A stretch of 14,088 nucleotides of DNA from Duncaniella sp. (lineage in GTDB: Bacteria; Bacteroidota; Bacteroidia; Bacteroidales; Muribaculaceae). The DNA lies in assembly GCA_022511285.1 (NCBI GenBank), contig JAFLRW010000031.1, positions 1 to 14,088 of the forward strand, in the 5' to 3' direction. Under the pieces are notes generated by a model that worked only from the letters and a program-made list of their open reading frames with translations, had not been told where the DNA came from and ran no database searches. Both the position numbers and the translations under genes were made by a program. This document shows positions 1 through 7,724 of this stretch, one piece after another; the stretch's first letter is position 1, and the number at the start of each line of letters is the position of its first letter.

Positions 1-20
1 ACCAATTACGCCACATGCGC
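1..20 (-). tRNA. tRNA-Leu, 5' portion only (cut by window edge)
   Basis: Read on the minus strand, positions 20 to 1 give GCGCATGTGGCGTAATTGGT. This fits the first 20 nt of a bacterial tRNA-Leu: a 7-nt acceptor strand (GCGCATG), T8-G9, then a D-stem GCGT and a D-loop beginning AATTGGT, the same layout as E. coli tRNA-Leu. A leftward promoter lies just upstream at 43-74. The anticodon, variable arm and 3' acceptor strand are outside the window, so the isoacceptor is unknown. The prediction is that sequence to the left contains CATGCGC-type pairing for the acceptor stem. A short protein start (ATG at 16-14) is the alternative reading but has no support. Confidence 0.75.
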
Positions 21-22
21 GG

Positions 23-40
23 GTGACTTTCAAAAGTCAC
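23..40. repeat. Palindrome at the tRNA-Leu transcription start
   Basis: GTGACTTT (23-30) and AAAGTCAC (33-40) form a perfect 8-bp inverted repeat with a 2-nt centre. It lies between the -7 box and the tRNA 5' end, over the predicted start of transcription. It could be an operator, a leader hairpin removed by RNase P, or chance; the sequence alone does not decide. Confidence 0.55.
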
Positions 41-42
41 TG

Positions 43-74
43 CAAAGGTATCAATAATTTCCCGATTCTGCAAA
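43..74 (-). promoter_or_regulatory. Leftward Bacteroidetes-type promoter for the tRNA-Leu
   Basis: On the minus strand a TTTG (-33, positions 74-71) is followed after 20 nt by TACCTTTG (-7, positions 50-43). Both boxes and the spacing match the Bacteroides sigma-ABfr consensus (TTTG, 19-21 nt, TAnnTTTG). Transcription would start near position 37, about 17 nt before the tRNA 5' end. This is the best-formed promoter in the window, as expected for a stable RNA gene. Confidence 0.7.
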
Positions 75-134
75 TTTTTTTAGCTTCATCTGCAACTTTG
101 CTAACTTAATCTTTTATATGTGTAAGATTATTTG

Positions 135-142
135 TAATTTTG
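135..142 (+). promoter_or_regulatory. -7 box of the purH promoter
   Basis: TAATTTTG matches TAnnTTTG and lies 36 nt before the purH ATG. A weak T-rich -33 (TTTT, 112-115) sits 19 nt upstream. Transcription would start around position 149, giving a leader of about 30 nt, too short for a riboswitch; none was seen. This may also be the main promoter for the mre genes downstream. Confidence 0.5.
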
Positions 143-178
143 CAGTCTGAAAATCACTCAGAAATTCACTAAAACGAA

Positions 179-1732
179 ATGTCAGATATAAAACCAATTA
201 AAAGAGCGCTGATCTCGGTGTTCCACAAAGAGGGTCTCGATGAGATATTGTCACTTCTTAATGCCGATGGCGTGAAATTTCTTTCAACCGGAGGCACACG
301 CTCCTTTATCGAAAGTCTCGGTTACGAGTGTGAGGCTATTGAGGAATTGACCGGTTATCCTTCAATCCTCGGCGGACGAGTTAAAACCCTGCATCCCAAA
401 GTGTTTGGCGGCATTCTTTCTCGCCGTGCCAATGAAGGTGATCGCGAGCAGACCACCCGCTATGAAATCCCTGATATTGACCTTGTTATAGTGGATCTTT
501 ATCCATTTACTCAGACTGTGGCATCCGGCGCACCGGAAGCTGATATTATCGAGAAGATTGATATTGGAGGCATATCTCTGATACGTGCCGCTGCAAAGAA
601 TTTTGCAGATGTTATCATCGTGGCATCTAAATCGCAGTATGCGCCCCTCACAGAGATGTTGAAGCGTTCCGGCGCTAAATCTACCCTTGATGAGCGTCGC
701 TGGTTTGCATCGCAGGCATTTGCTGTGTCGTCAGGCTACGATGCTGCAATATTCAATTACTTTGCATCCACAGCGACTGCTCCGGCTCCACTCGGCTCGG
801 CTGCAGATGGAGTGCTGAGGGTGGCTGTAGATGGCGCTACCCCTATGCGCTATGGTGAGAATCCTCATCAGAACGGAATCTTTTTCGGTGCGCTTTCCGA
901 CATGTTTGACCAGCTTCATGGCAAAGAGATTAGCTACAACAACCTGTTGGATATCGATGCCGCTGTATCTCTAATCTCTGAATTTACTGAACCCACGTTT
1001 GCCGTGCTCAAGCATAACAATGCCTGTGGCCTTGCCACCCGCGCCTCTATCGCCGAAGCGTGGAAAGATGCGTTGGCCGGCGATCCTGTCAGCGCTTTTG
1101 GTGGTGTGCTGATTACCAACGGCTCTGTTGATAAAGAGACTGCAGACGAAGTTAACAAGATATTCTTCGAAGTAATCATTGCTCCAGAGTATACACCCGA
1201 TGCACTCGAGGTGCTGAAACAGAAAAAGAATCGCATAATTCTTGTTCAGAAAGCGCCTCTTGCCACCACACGTCAGTATCGCTCGGCGCTCAATGGCGCT
1301 TTGGTTCAAGACCGTGACCTCAAGGTGGAGACTACTGACGATCTCAAGCAGGTCACAGACAAGGCTGTCACCACCGGACAGGCTGCAGACCTCTTGTTTG
1401 CCAACAAGATTGTGAAGCACTCCAAAAGCAATGCAATTGTTCTTGCCAAGAATGGAATGCTGCTTGCCAGCGGAGTAGGGCAGACATCGCGCGTTGATGC
1501 TTTGCGCCAGGCTATTGACAAGGCTCATGCCTTTGGACACTCTTTGGAAGGTGCCGTGATGGCTTCCGATGCCTTCTTCCCCTTCCCGGACTGTGTTGAG
1601 ATAGCCTCTCAGGCCGGCGTGACGGCAGTGGTTCACCCGGGCGGTTCTATCCGCGACGGCGAAAGCGTGGACTATTGCAATGCTCACGATATAGCAATGG
1701 TCACCACCGGATTCCGCCACTTTAAACACTAA
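179..1732 (+). CDS. purH: Bifunctional AICAR transformylase / IMP cyclohydrolase
   Basis: PurH carries out the last two steps of de novo purine synthesis in the cytoplasm: formylation of AICAR with 10-formyl-THF, then cyclisation to IMP. The 517-aa product is full length for the family. Residues 1 to about 150 form the MGS-like cyclohydrolase domain, with the phosphate-loop region STGGT (36-40) and GGRVKTLHPK (65-74). The remainder is the transformylase domain, with RYGENPHQ (224-231), the catalytic Lys-His pair K278-H279 in KHNNACG, DPVSAFGG (302-309), and the C-terminal SDAFFPFPD (463-471) and VHPGGSIRDGE (485-495). The ATG at 179 follows an A-rich leader without a Shine-Dalgarno sequence, usual for this phylum. 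The gene is first in the rightward series, 38 nt before mreB with no terminator between, so read-through into the shape genes is likely. Confidence 0.97.
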   Translation: MSDIKPIKRALISVFHKEGLDEILSLLNADGVKFLSTGGTRSFIESLGYECEAIEELTGYPSILGGRVKTLHPKVFGGILSRRANEGDREQTTRYEIPDIDLVIVDLYPFTQTVASGAPEADIIEKIDIGGISLIRAAAKNFADVIIVASKSQYAPLTEMLKRSGAKSTLDERRWFASQAFAVSSGYDAAIFNYFASTATAPAPLGSAADGVLRVAVDGATPMRYGENPHQNGIFFGALSDMFDQLHGKEISYNNLLDIDAAVSLISEFTEPTFAVLKHNNACGLATRASIAEAWKDALAGDPVSAFGGVLITNGSVDKETADEVNKIFFEVIIAPEYTPDALEVLKQKKNRIILVQKAPLATTRQYRSALNGALVQDRDLKVETTDDLKQVTDKAVTTGQAADLLFANKIVKHSKSNAIVLAKNGMLLASGVGQTSRVDALRQAIDKAHAFGHSLEGAVMASDAFFPFPDCVEIASQAGVTAVVHPGGSIRDGESVDYCNAHDIAMVTTGFRHFKH

Positions 1733-1770
1733 TTCAACACTCCTCAATTCAAATATACACATTTCCAAAT

Positions 1771-2790
1771 ATGGGTCTTTTCTCATTTACCAAAGAAATC
1801 GCCATTGACCTCGGCACGGCCAATACGATTATCATACACAACGATAAAATCGTCATTGATGAGCCGTCAATCGTGGCTCTTGAGAAGCGCACCGGAAAAC
1901 TTATTGCCGTGGGCCGTGAGGCCAAGCTGATGCAAGGCAAGGAAAATGATGGTATCGAGACCATATGTCCGCTCCGCAAGGGTGTGATTGCTGACTTTAA
2001 TGCTGCCGAGATGATGATTCGAGGCCTTATTAAGAAAGCAAGCTCTAAGAGTAATTGGTTTTCACCCTCGCTCAAAATGGTTGTCGGCATTCCCTCCGGG
2101 TCAACCGAAGTTGAGGTGCGCGCCGTGCGCGATTCCTCCGAACATGCAGGTGGCCGCGATGTCTATATGATTTATGAGCCTATGGCTGCTGCTTTGGGTA
2201 TAGGCATTGATGTGCTTGCCCCTCAAGGCAATATGATTGTTGATATAGGCGGTGGTACCACAGAAATTGCGGTGATATCACTTGGCGGTATTGTGTCAAA
2301 CAAGAGTATTCAAGTGGCCGGCGACGACCTCACAGAAGACATCGTTGAACACATGAGTCGTGTCCATAATGTTAAGGTGGGCGAGCGCACTGCCGAGGAG
2401 ATTAAGATTCACGTCGGTTCAGCGCTTACCGAACTGGATAATCCGCCCGAGGACTTCATTATCCACGGCCCGAATAAGATGACTGCTCTGCCTATGGAGG
2501 TACCTGTGAGCTATCAGGAGATATCTCACTGTATCGAGAAATCAATCTCGCGTATTGAGGCTGCAGTGCTTCAGGCGCTCGATGAGACTCCCCCGGAACT
2601 CTATTCCGATATTGTTATGAACGGTATATTCCTGGCTGGCGGTGGCGCTATGCTTCGCGGCCTTGACAAGCGTCTCACAGACAAGATTGGCATCCAGTTC
2701 CATATAGCAGAGGACCCGCTGCTCTCTGTGGCTAAGGGTACAGGAGTGGCACTCAAAAATATTGAGACATTCTCCTTCTTGATTCGTTAA
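1771..2790 (+). CDS. mreB: Rod shape-determining actin homologue MreB
   Basis: MreB is a membrane-associated bacterial actin whose short filaments orient the lateral wall synthesis machinery. The 339-aa product has the actin/Hsp70 ATPase signatures in order: phosphate-1 loop DLGTANT (13-19), phosphate-2 loop VDIGGGTTE (157-165), the EPMAAALG stretch (136-143) and the adenosine-binding LAGGGAMLRGLD (288-299). The N-terminus MGLFSFTKE is the short amphipathic type used for membrane contact. The length is near the usual 335-350 residues. The start at 1771 is 38 nt after the purH stop. The gene is separated from mreC by 158 nt containing a GC-rich hairpin, unlike the tight spacing in the rest of the cluster, so MreB may be made at a different level from the membrane partners. 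Confidence 0.97.
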   Translation: MGLFSFTKEIAIDLGTANTIIIHNDKIVIDEPSIVALEKRTGKLIAVGREAKLMQGKENDGIETICPLRKGVIADFNAAEMMIRGLIKKASSKSNWFSPSLKMVVGIPSGSTEVEVRAVRDSSEHAGGRDVYMIYEPMAAALGIGIDVLAPQGNMIVDIGGGTTEIAVISLGGIVSNKSIQVAGDDLTEDIVEHMSRVHNVKVGERTAEEIKIHVGSALTELDNPPEDFIIHGPNKMTALPMEVPVSYQEISHCIEKSISRIEAAVLQALDETPPELYSDIVMNGIFLAGGGAMLRGLDKRLTDKIGIQFHIAEDPLLSVAKGTGVALKNIETFSFLIR

Positions 2791-2843
2791 GTTGCCATCG
2801 TTACGGCATTTCTCTTCTCTCAATTGAATAACGCACTCAACCA

Positions 2844-2877
2844 CCCTTCGGGCTCTATTTTATGAACACCCGAAGGG
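2844..2877. terminator. GC-rich hairpin between mreB and mreC (terminator, attenuator or processing site)
   Basis: CCCTTCGGG (2844-2852) and CCCGAAGGG (2869-2877) form a perfect 9-bp stem with a 16-nt AT-rich loop. The 3' side continues GGCGTTGTCATTT, so there is no clean run of U as in a strong intrinsic terminator. The gap (2791-2948) contains no ORF of note and no convincing TAnnTTTG box, so mreC-rodA probably still depend on read-through from upstream. That suggests partial termination or RNA stabilisation rather than a full stop. Confidence 0.55.
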
Positions 2878-2948
2878 GGCGTTGTCATTTAATTGATACT
2901 TCTCGCTGAATTCTACTTCCACACACTTTGTAGCTCGATAGTAAAGCT

Positions 2949-3803
2949 TTGTCTGACCTTCTCAAATTTTTCGTCAAATACAGTTCGTGGTTTCTGGGTG
3001 CGCTCTATCTGCTCATCTCGGCGATACTACTTCTGACAGGCAATCCCTATCAGCATCACGTCTTTCTGACCTCAGCTAATGTCGTTTCATCCGGGCTCTA
3101 TAGCACGGCCCACGGCGTCACATCCTACTTTTCGTTGCGCGACATCAATGATGACCTTCAGCGACGCAATTCTGACCTTGAATTAGAGGTCTATAGGCTG
3201 AAGGATGTCATTAGAGAATATCGTCAGCAGTTGTATGCCGACACTATGACCGTTGACTCCGCTCTGACACGCTATCAGTTTATAATTGCCGATGTCATCA
3301 ACAACTCGATCAACCACTCCCATAATTATATCACAATACAGAAAGGGAGTCTTGACGGAATTGAGCCGGAGATGGGTGTAATGGACCAAAACGGCATAGT
3401 CGGCATTGTCAATGTCGTGGGGCCTCACACAGCGCGCCTTATTTCAGTGCTCAATCCTTATTTGCGTCTTTCGTGCAAGGTGAAAGGTGAGAGCCAAGTG
3501 GGCTCATTGGTGTGGGATGGTAAAAGCCCATCCGAGGCTATCCTCGAAGAACTCCCGAAGCACGCTAAATTTGTGAAAGGCGACACGATAGTCACCACCG
3601 GTTATTCATCGGTTTTCCCCGAAGGGGTGCCGGTCGGCACAGTCATCTCCGGGGAGAGGGATATGGCCGACAATTTCTATACTCTACGTGTGAAGCTATT
3701 CACTGATTTTTCCACCCTCAGCACAGTGCGTGTGATTCGTGATAAGATGAAAGACGAGCTTGCCGAAGTGGAAAAAGAACTTGAAATTAAAACTATTGAC
3801 TGA
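2949..3803 (+). CDS. mreC: Rod shape-determining protein MreC
   Basis: MreC is a bitopic inner-membrane protein that links MreB to PBP2/RodA and activates them. The 284-aa product shows a short cytoplasmic N-terminus, one membrane segment (about 13-30), a heptad-like coiled coil (about 62-95) and the paired beta-barrel domain with the family signature ITIQKGSLDGIEPEMGV (128-144) and DQNGIVGIV (146-154). A charged tail (about 265-281) may form a second short coil. The start is a TTG at 2949: an in-frame TAG at 2931-2933 and no ATG or GTG in between leave it as the only usual start that keeps the expected N-terminus MSDLLKFF before the membrane segment. Its stop is 15 nt before mreD. Confidence 0.95.
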   Translation: MSDLLKFFVKYSSWFLGALYLLISAILLLTGNPYQHHVFLTSANVVSSGLYSTAHGVTSYFSLRDINDDLQRRNSDLELEVYRLKDVIREYRQQLYADTMTVDSALTRYQFIIADVINNSINHSHNYITIQKGSLDGIEPEMGVMDQNGIVGIVNVVGPHTARLISVLNPYLRLSCKVKGESQVGSLVWDGKSPSEAILEELPKHAKFVKGDTIVTTGYSSVFPEGVPVGTVISGERDMADNFYTLRVKLFTDFSTLSTVRVIRDKMKDELAEVEKELEIKTID

Positions 3804-3818
3804 CCTCTATACCTTACT

Positions 3819-4340
3819 ATGAGCAAGACTCTGCTGCAGTTCATCATACTCACGCTTATTCTTATTATAGCTCAGGTGGTTGTGTTCAATCATATCTGCC
3901 TGTTCAATGTGGCGGTGCCTATGGTGTTTATATATGTGTTGTTGCGTCTGCCTGTAACAATGTCGTTCAACTGGGTGGTGTCTATCGGTTTCTTTCTTGG
4001 TTTGACAGTTGATCTGTTTTCTGACACCTATGGGATGAACGCGATGTCCTGCACTCTACTTGCAATCTTGCGCCGACCGATACTCAGACTTTATGTGCCA
4101 CGTGATGAGGACCTTACAAAGCCCGAGCCTTCGATTATGTCGTTGGGCATGGCGGTGTATTTTAAATACTTACTCACCACCACGCTTCTCTATTGCGCCT
4201 TGATTTTCATCATTGAGGCATTTACTTTCTTTAATCCTCTCTCTCTGCTGCTGCGGATACTATTCAGCTCGCTGCTTTCTATGGTGATAATGCTTGGTAT
4301 CGACAGCCTAATGACCCCCCGAAGTGAGAAAAGACTATAA
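3819..4340 (+). CDS. mreD: Rod shape-determining membrane protein MreD
   Basis: MreD is a small polytopic inner-membrane protein of the elongasome, working with MreC to control PBP2-RodA. The 173-aa product is mostly hydrophobic with about five to six membrane segments and few conserved polar residues; family length is about 160-180. Assignment rests on its position between mreC and mrdA as much as on sequence, plus a family-like stretch GLTVDLFSDTYGMNAMSCT (61-79), corresponding to the G-x-x-x-D-x-F/L...G.....T pattern of MreD proteins. Its last 17 nt overlap the start of mrdA, and a run of six C (4315-4320) lies just before the overlap. Confidence 0.9.
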   Translation: MSKTLLQFIILTLILIIAQVVVFNHICLFNVAVPMVFIYVLLRLPVTMSFNWVVSIGFFLGLTVDLFSDTYGMNAMSCTLLAILRRPILRLYVPRDEDLTKPEPSIMSLGMAVYFKYLLTTTLLYCALIFIIEAFTFFNPLSLLLRILFSSLLSMVIMLGIDSLMTPRSEKRL

Positions 4341-6192
4341 CCTTGCAAAACGTCAATATGTGATTGGCGGCTTTATCTTAATTATAGTCGTCATCTATAT
4401 CATTCGCCTCTTTAATTTGCAGGTGGCAGACTCGAAATATAAAGAGTATGCTGACTCCAATGCCTTCTTACGCAAGACTGTCTACCCCTCGCGAGGCATT
4501 ATCTACGACCGAGAGGGGCGTCTTGTGGTTTTCAATCAATCAGCCTATGATGTGATGGTGATTCCTCGCGACATCGGCAAAGCCGGGTTTGATACCATCG
4601 ACTTCTGCCGTTCGGTGGGCCTCTCTCGTGAAGAGTTGCGTAAAAAGTTTGCCGAGATGCGTGACCCCCGACGCAATCCAGGCTATTCGAGCTATTCACC
4701 CCAGCGGCTTCTCACCCATCTTACGGCTGAGGACTACGGCCGCCTGCAGGAGAAACTTTATCGCTTCCCGGGATTCTATATTCAGAAGCGTATTCAACGG
4801 GAATATAACTATAAGACTGCGGCCAATGTTTTGGGCAATGTCCGTGAGGTTTCCCCTAAGGATATTGAAAATGATTCATATTATTTCCGTGGCGATTATA
4901 TCGGTGATGTCGGTGTGGAGAACACCTACGAGCAGTATCTCCGAGGCAATAAGGGTGCCGAGGTGCTGATGCGAGACGCTTTGGGGCGAATTCGTGGACG
5001 CTATGAGAACGGAGCCCTCGACCGCCCTGCCGAAGCCGGCAGAAATATCCGGCTGAGCATTGACATAGAGCTGCAGCAGTATGCCGAATCGCTGATGGTT
5101 AATAAGAAAGGGGCGGTTGTGGCTATTGAGCCGTCAACAGGAGAGGTGTTGTGCCTTGTCTCAGCTCCTTCGTATGACCCCTCTGAACTCGTGGGGCGAG
5201 AACGAGGTGCCAATTACAACAAGATGATGAAAGACCTCGACAAACCACTGCTAAATCGGGCCATTCAGGCCACATATCCCCCGGGCTCGACATTTAAACC
5301 TACACAGGGATTGATTCTGCTTCAAGAGGGAATTATCTCCACTTCGACCCCTTTCCCTTGTGCTCACGGCTTTATTTCAGGAGGCTTGCGAGTGGGATGT
5401 CACGGCCACGGCTCTCCTCTGCCTCTTAAACCGGCACTGCAGACGTCGTGTAATGCTTTCTTCTGTTGGGGGTTTAAGGCGATGATTGACCGCAAGTCTA
5501 AATACGGCACCTCAGCCAAAGCCTTTGATGTTTGGAAACATCATATGATATCCCAAGGCTACGGCTACAAACTCGGTATTGACCTCCCGGGAGAGTATCG
5601 TGGATTCCTGCCGAATGTGGATTTCTATAATAAATGGTATGGAGAGGGGCATTGGAGTGCCAATACAATTATATCAGTCTCAATAGGCCAGGGAGAGATT
5701 CTCGCCACGCCGTTGCAGATAGCCAATCTGGCAGCGACGGTGGCAAATAGAGGATATTACATCACTCCACACGTGGTTAAGGAAATCCAGGATACAGTGA
5801 TGCCGGCAGCGTATCTTGAACGTCATACCCCGACCATTGATTCCCACTGGTATGAAGATATAGCCGAAGGAATGCGTATGGCTGTGACCGGAGGCACTTG
5901 CCGCCTGGCCAACTTGCCCGATATTGAAGTGTGTGGAAAGACCGGTACTGCACAGAATCCCCACGGTCGGGACCACTCTGCGTTTATGGGGTTCGCCCCT
6001 TACCACAATCCTAAAATCGCAGTGGCTGTCTATGTGGAAAATGCCGGTTTCGGAGCTACTTTCGGTGTCCCTATCGGATCACTTGTGATGGAAAAATACC
6101 TCAAAGGCTCCATAGCGCCTGACCGCAAACATATCGAAGAGAGGATGTTGCATAGCAACACCATCCAATTTGCAGGGACTAAAAAACATTAA
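4324..6192 (+). CDS. mrdA: Penicillin-binding protein 2, elongasome transpeptidase
   Basis: This class B PBP cross-links peptidoglycan during lateral growth, with RodA as its glycosyltransferase partner. The 622-aa product has one N-terminal membrane anchor (about 12-33), the pedestal domain with SRGIIYDR (56-63), and a C-terminal transpeptidase domain with all three motifs: S322-T-F-K325 (nucleophile Ser322), S375-C-N377 and K539-T-G-T542. A Cys/His cluster (C346, H348, C359, H360, H362, C376) surrounds the second motif and may bind zinc. Translation starts at GTG 4324, 17 nt inside mreD: an in-frame TGA at 4312-4314 and the lack of an ATG leave this as the only start giving the expected MRKDYNLAKRQ N-terminus. 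This implies translational coupling with mreD. The stop is 9 nt before rodA. Confidence 0.96.
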   Translation: MRKDYNLAKRQYVIGGFILIIVVIYIIRLFNLQVADSKYKEYADSNAFLRKTVYPSRGIIYDREGRLVVFNQSAYDVMVIPRDIGKAGFDTIDFCRSVGLSREELRKKFAEMRDPRRNPGYSSYSPQRLLTHLTAEDYGRLQEKLYRFPGFYIQKRIQREYNYKTAANVLGNVREVSPKDIENDSYYFRGDYIGDVGVENTYEQYLRGNKGAEVLMRDALGRIRGRYENGALDRPAEAGRNIRLSIDIELQQYAESLMVNKKGAVVAIEPSTGEVLCLVSAPSYDPSELVGRERGANYNKMMKDLDKPLLNRAIQATYPPGSTFKPTQGLILLQEGIISTSTPFPCAHGFISGGLRVGCHGHGSPLPLKPALQTSCNAFFCWGFKAMIDRKSKYGTSAKAFDVWKHHMISQGYGYKLGIDLPGEYRGFLPNVDFYNKWYGEGHWSANTIISVSIGQGEILATPLQIANLAATVANRGYYITPHVVKEIQDTVMPAAYLERHTPTIDSHWYEDIAEGMRMAVTGGTCRLANLPDIEVCGKTGTAQNPHGRDHSAFMGFAPYHNPKIAVAVYVENAGFGATFGVPIGSLVMEKYLKGSIAPDRKHIEERMLHSNTIQFAGTKKH

Positions 6193-6201
6193 TCAGTAGT
6201 T

Positions 6202-7668
6202 ATGGCATCCAACCTCAACGATTCAACAATCTCCACATTTAAGTATCTCGATTGGTTTACCGTGATACTCTACCTGCTGTTAGTGACAGCCGGTATGGTG
6301 AGCATCTATGCCGCGAGCTATGATTTTGACCATGCCAACATGCTGAGCTTTGAAGAGTTTTCAGGAAAGCAGTTTCGATGGATAGGACTATCTCTTGCCA
6401 TTGGATTTGTGCTGCTGCTCATTGATGTGAGAGTATATGAGAATTATGCATATGTTATCTATGCAGGAATTCTATTGCTGTTGTTGGTCACTATCTTTGT
6501 GGCTCCCGACATTAAGGGGTCTCGCTCCTGGCTCCCGTTAGGTCCGATGAGTCTGCAGCCGGCAGAGTTTGGCAAGTGCGCCACGGCATTGTGTTTAGCC
6601 AAACTGTTTTCGAGTTATAATTTCGTGCTTAATGCCTCAAAAACAAACTATTATAAGGCGTTTGCCATAATTTTTCTTCCCATATTGTTGATACTGGCGC
6701 AAAACGAGACTGGCTCGGCGTTAGTCTACCTCTCGCTCTTCTTCGTGCTCTATCGCGAAGGTATGAGTGGCTTGGTGCTCCTGGCTGCTCTTTGTGCTGT
6801 AATATTTTTTGTAGTTGACCTCAAGTTTACAGAGACTCTTCTGTTGGGCATTCCCACCGGTCAGGCTGCTGTATTCATCTTGATTATGGTGTTGATTGTG
6901 GCTATGCTTACATTTTATTGTCGGCAGCCCGAAGCCGCCCGCAATGTCTTCCTATGGTATGCGGGCTCTGCTCTTCTCTGCTCCCTGCTTGCGCTGATCG
7001 GTGTCAATGTCCCGGGATTACTGTTTTTCTTTCTCGTAATTGGGGTGTCGTTGCTCTATTGTATACTGCTGATGTTCAAAACCAAGGCTAAGAATCTGAT
7101 TATCACCGTCGCGGCAGCTTTGATGTCTATTGCCTTTGTCTTTTCAGTCGACTTTGCTTTGGATAAACTCCAGCCCCACCAGCAATTGCGTATCAAGGTG
7201 GCCCTTGGAATTGTTGACGACAACAAGAGTGCCGGTTATAATGTCAATCAATCTAAAATTGCTATCGGCTCAGGTGGGCTTATTGGGAAAGGATTTCTTA
7301 ACGGCACGCAGACAAAGCTAAAATATGTGCCTGAGCAGCACACCGACTTTATATACTGCACCATAGGTGAAGAGGAGGGTTTTGTCGGGTCTGTAGCCGT
7401 GTTAGTGGCATTTTTAATCCTTATACTTCGCATCTTGGCTTTGGGCGAGAGGCAACCCACTACCTTCGGACGCGTCTACGCCTACAGTGTGGCAAGTTAT
7501 CTCATATTCCACATCTGTATTAATATCGGTATGGTGATTGGATTGTGTCCGGTTATAGGTATCCCGTTGCCATTTTTTAGTTATGGTGGCTCATCGTTGT
7601 GGGGATTTACCATCCTGCTGTTCATTCTCCTGCGCATAGATGCATCGCGGCGTGAACGCTCTCATTGA
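6202..7668 (+). CDS. rodA: Peptidoglycan glycosyltransferase RodA (SEDS family)
   Basis: RodA polymerises lipid II into glycan strands at the lateral wall with PBP2. SEDS hallmarks are SLQPAEFGK (117-125), the acidic loop VDDNKSAGYNVNQSKIAIGSGGLIGKG (338-364, containing D339/D340, the expected catalytic Asp region), GTQ (368-370), PEQHTDFIY (377-385) and the C-terminal PLPFFSYGGSS (455-465). At 488 aa it is far longer than the roughly 370-aa E. coli protein. The excess lies at about residues 207-316, where I see around four extra hydrophobic segments (about 218-240, 250-269, 271-291, 298-316). I recall long RodA proteins as usual in Bacteroidota, so this is probably lineage-typical rather than a fusion. 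The start ATG is 9 nt after the mrdA stop. Confidence 0.95.
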   Translation: MASNLNDSTISTFKYLDWFTVILYLLLVTAGMVSIYAASYDFDHANMLSFEEFSGKQFRWIGLSLAIGFVLLLIDVRVYENYAYVIYAGILLLLLVTIFVAPDIKGSRSWLPLGPMSLQPAEFGKCATALCLAKLFSSYNFVLNASKTNYYKAFAIIFLPILLILAQNETGSALVYLSLFFVLYREGMSGLVLLAALCAVIFFVVDLKFTETLLLGIPTGQAAVFILIMVLIVAMLTFYCRQPEAARNVFLWYAGSALLCSLLALIGVNVPGLLFFFLVIGVSLLYCILLMFKTKAKNLIITVAAALMSIAFVFSVDFALDKLQPHQQLRIKVALGIVDDNKSAGYNVNQSKIAIGSGGLIGKGFLNGTQTKLKYVPEQHTDFIYCTIGEEEGFVGSVAVLVAFLILILRILALGERQPTTFGRVYAYSVASYLIFHICINIGMVIGLCPVIGIPLPFFSYGGSSLWGFTILLFILLRIDASRRERSH

Positions 7669-7695
7669 CCTCACTCTTATTCACCGAAATTTTTG

Positions 7696-7703
7696 TAACT
7701 TTG
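7696..7703 (+). promoter_or_regulatory. -7 box of a mutS promoter
   Basis: TAACTTTG matches TAnnTTTG and lies 22 nt before the mutS ATG, in the 56-nt rodA-mutS gap. Predicted transcription start is about 7709, giving a very short leader. No good -33 TTTG is present at 19-21 nt, so strength may be modest. It suggests mutS-pgpA can be expressed apart from the shape genes. Confidence 0.5.
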
Positions 7704-7724
7704 TCTCCCTATTATTAGAAAGCA

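Noticed and set aside
1..16. Minus-strand ATG at 16-14 as the start of a protein gene
   Set aside because: The sequence fits the 5' part of tRNA-Leu much better, including acceptor, T8-G9 and D-arm features.
971..1786. Long open frame (271 codons) antisense to purH
   Set aside because: It is the mirror of a strongly conserved purH reading frame, has no recognisable domain and runs over the mreB start; a codon-use shadow is enough to explain it.
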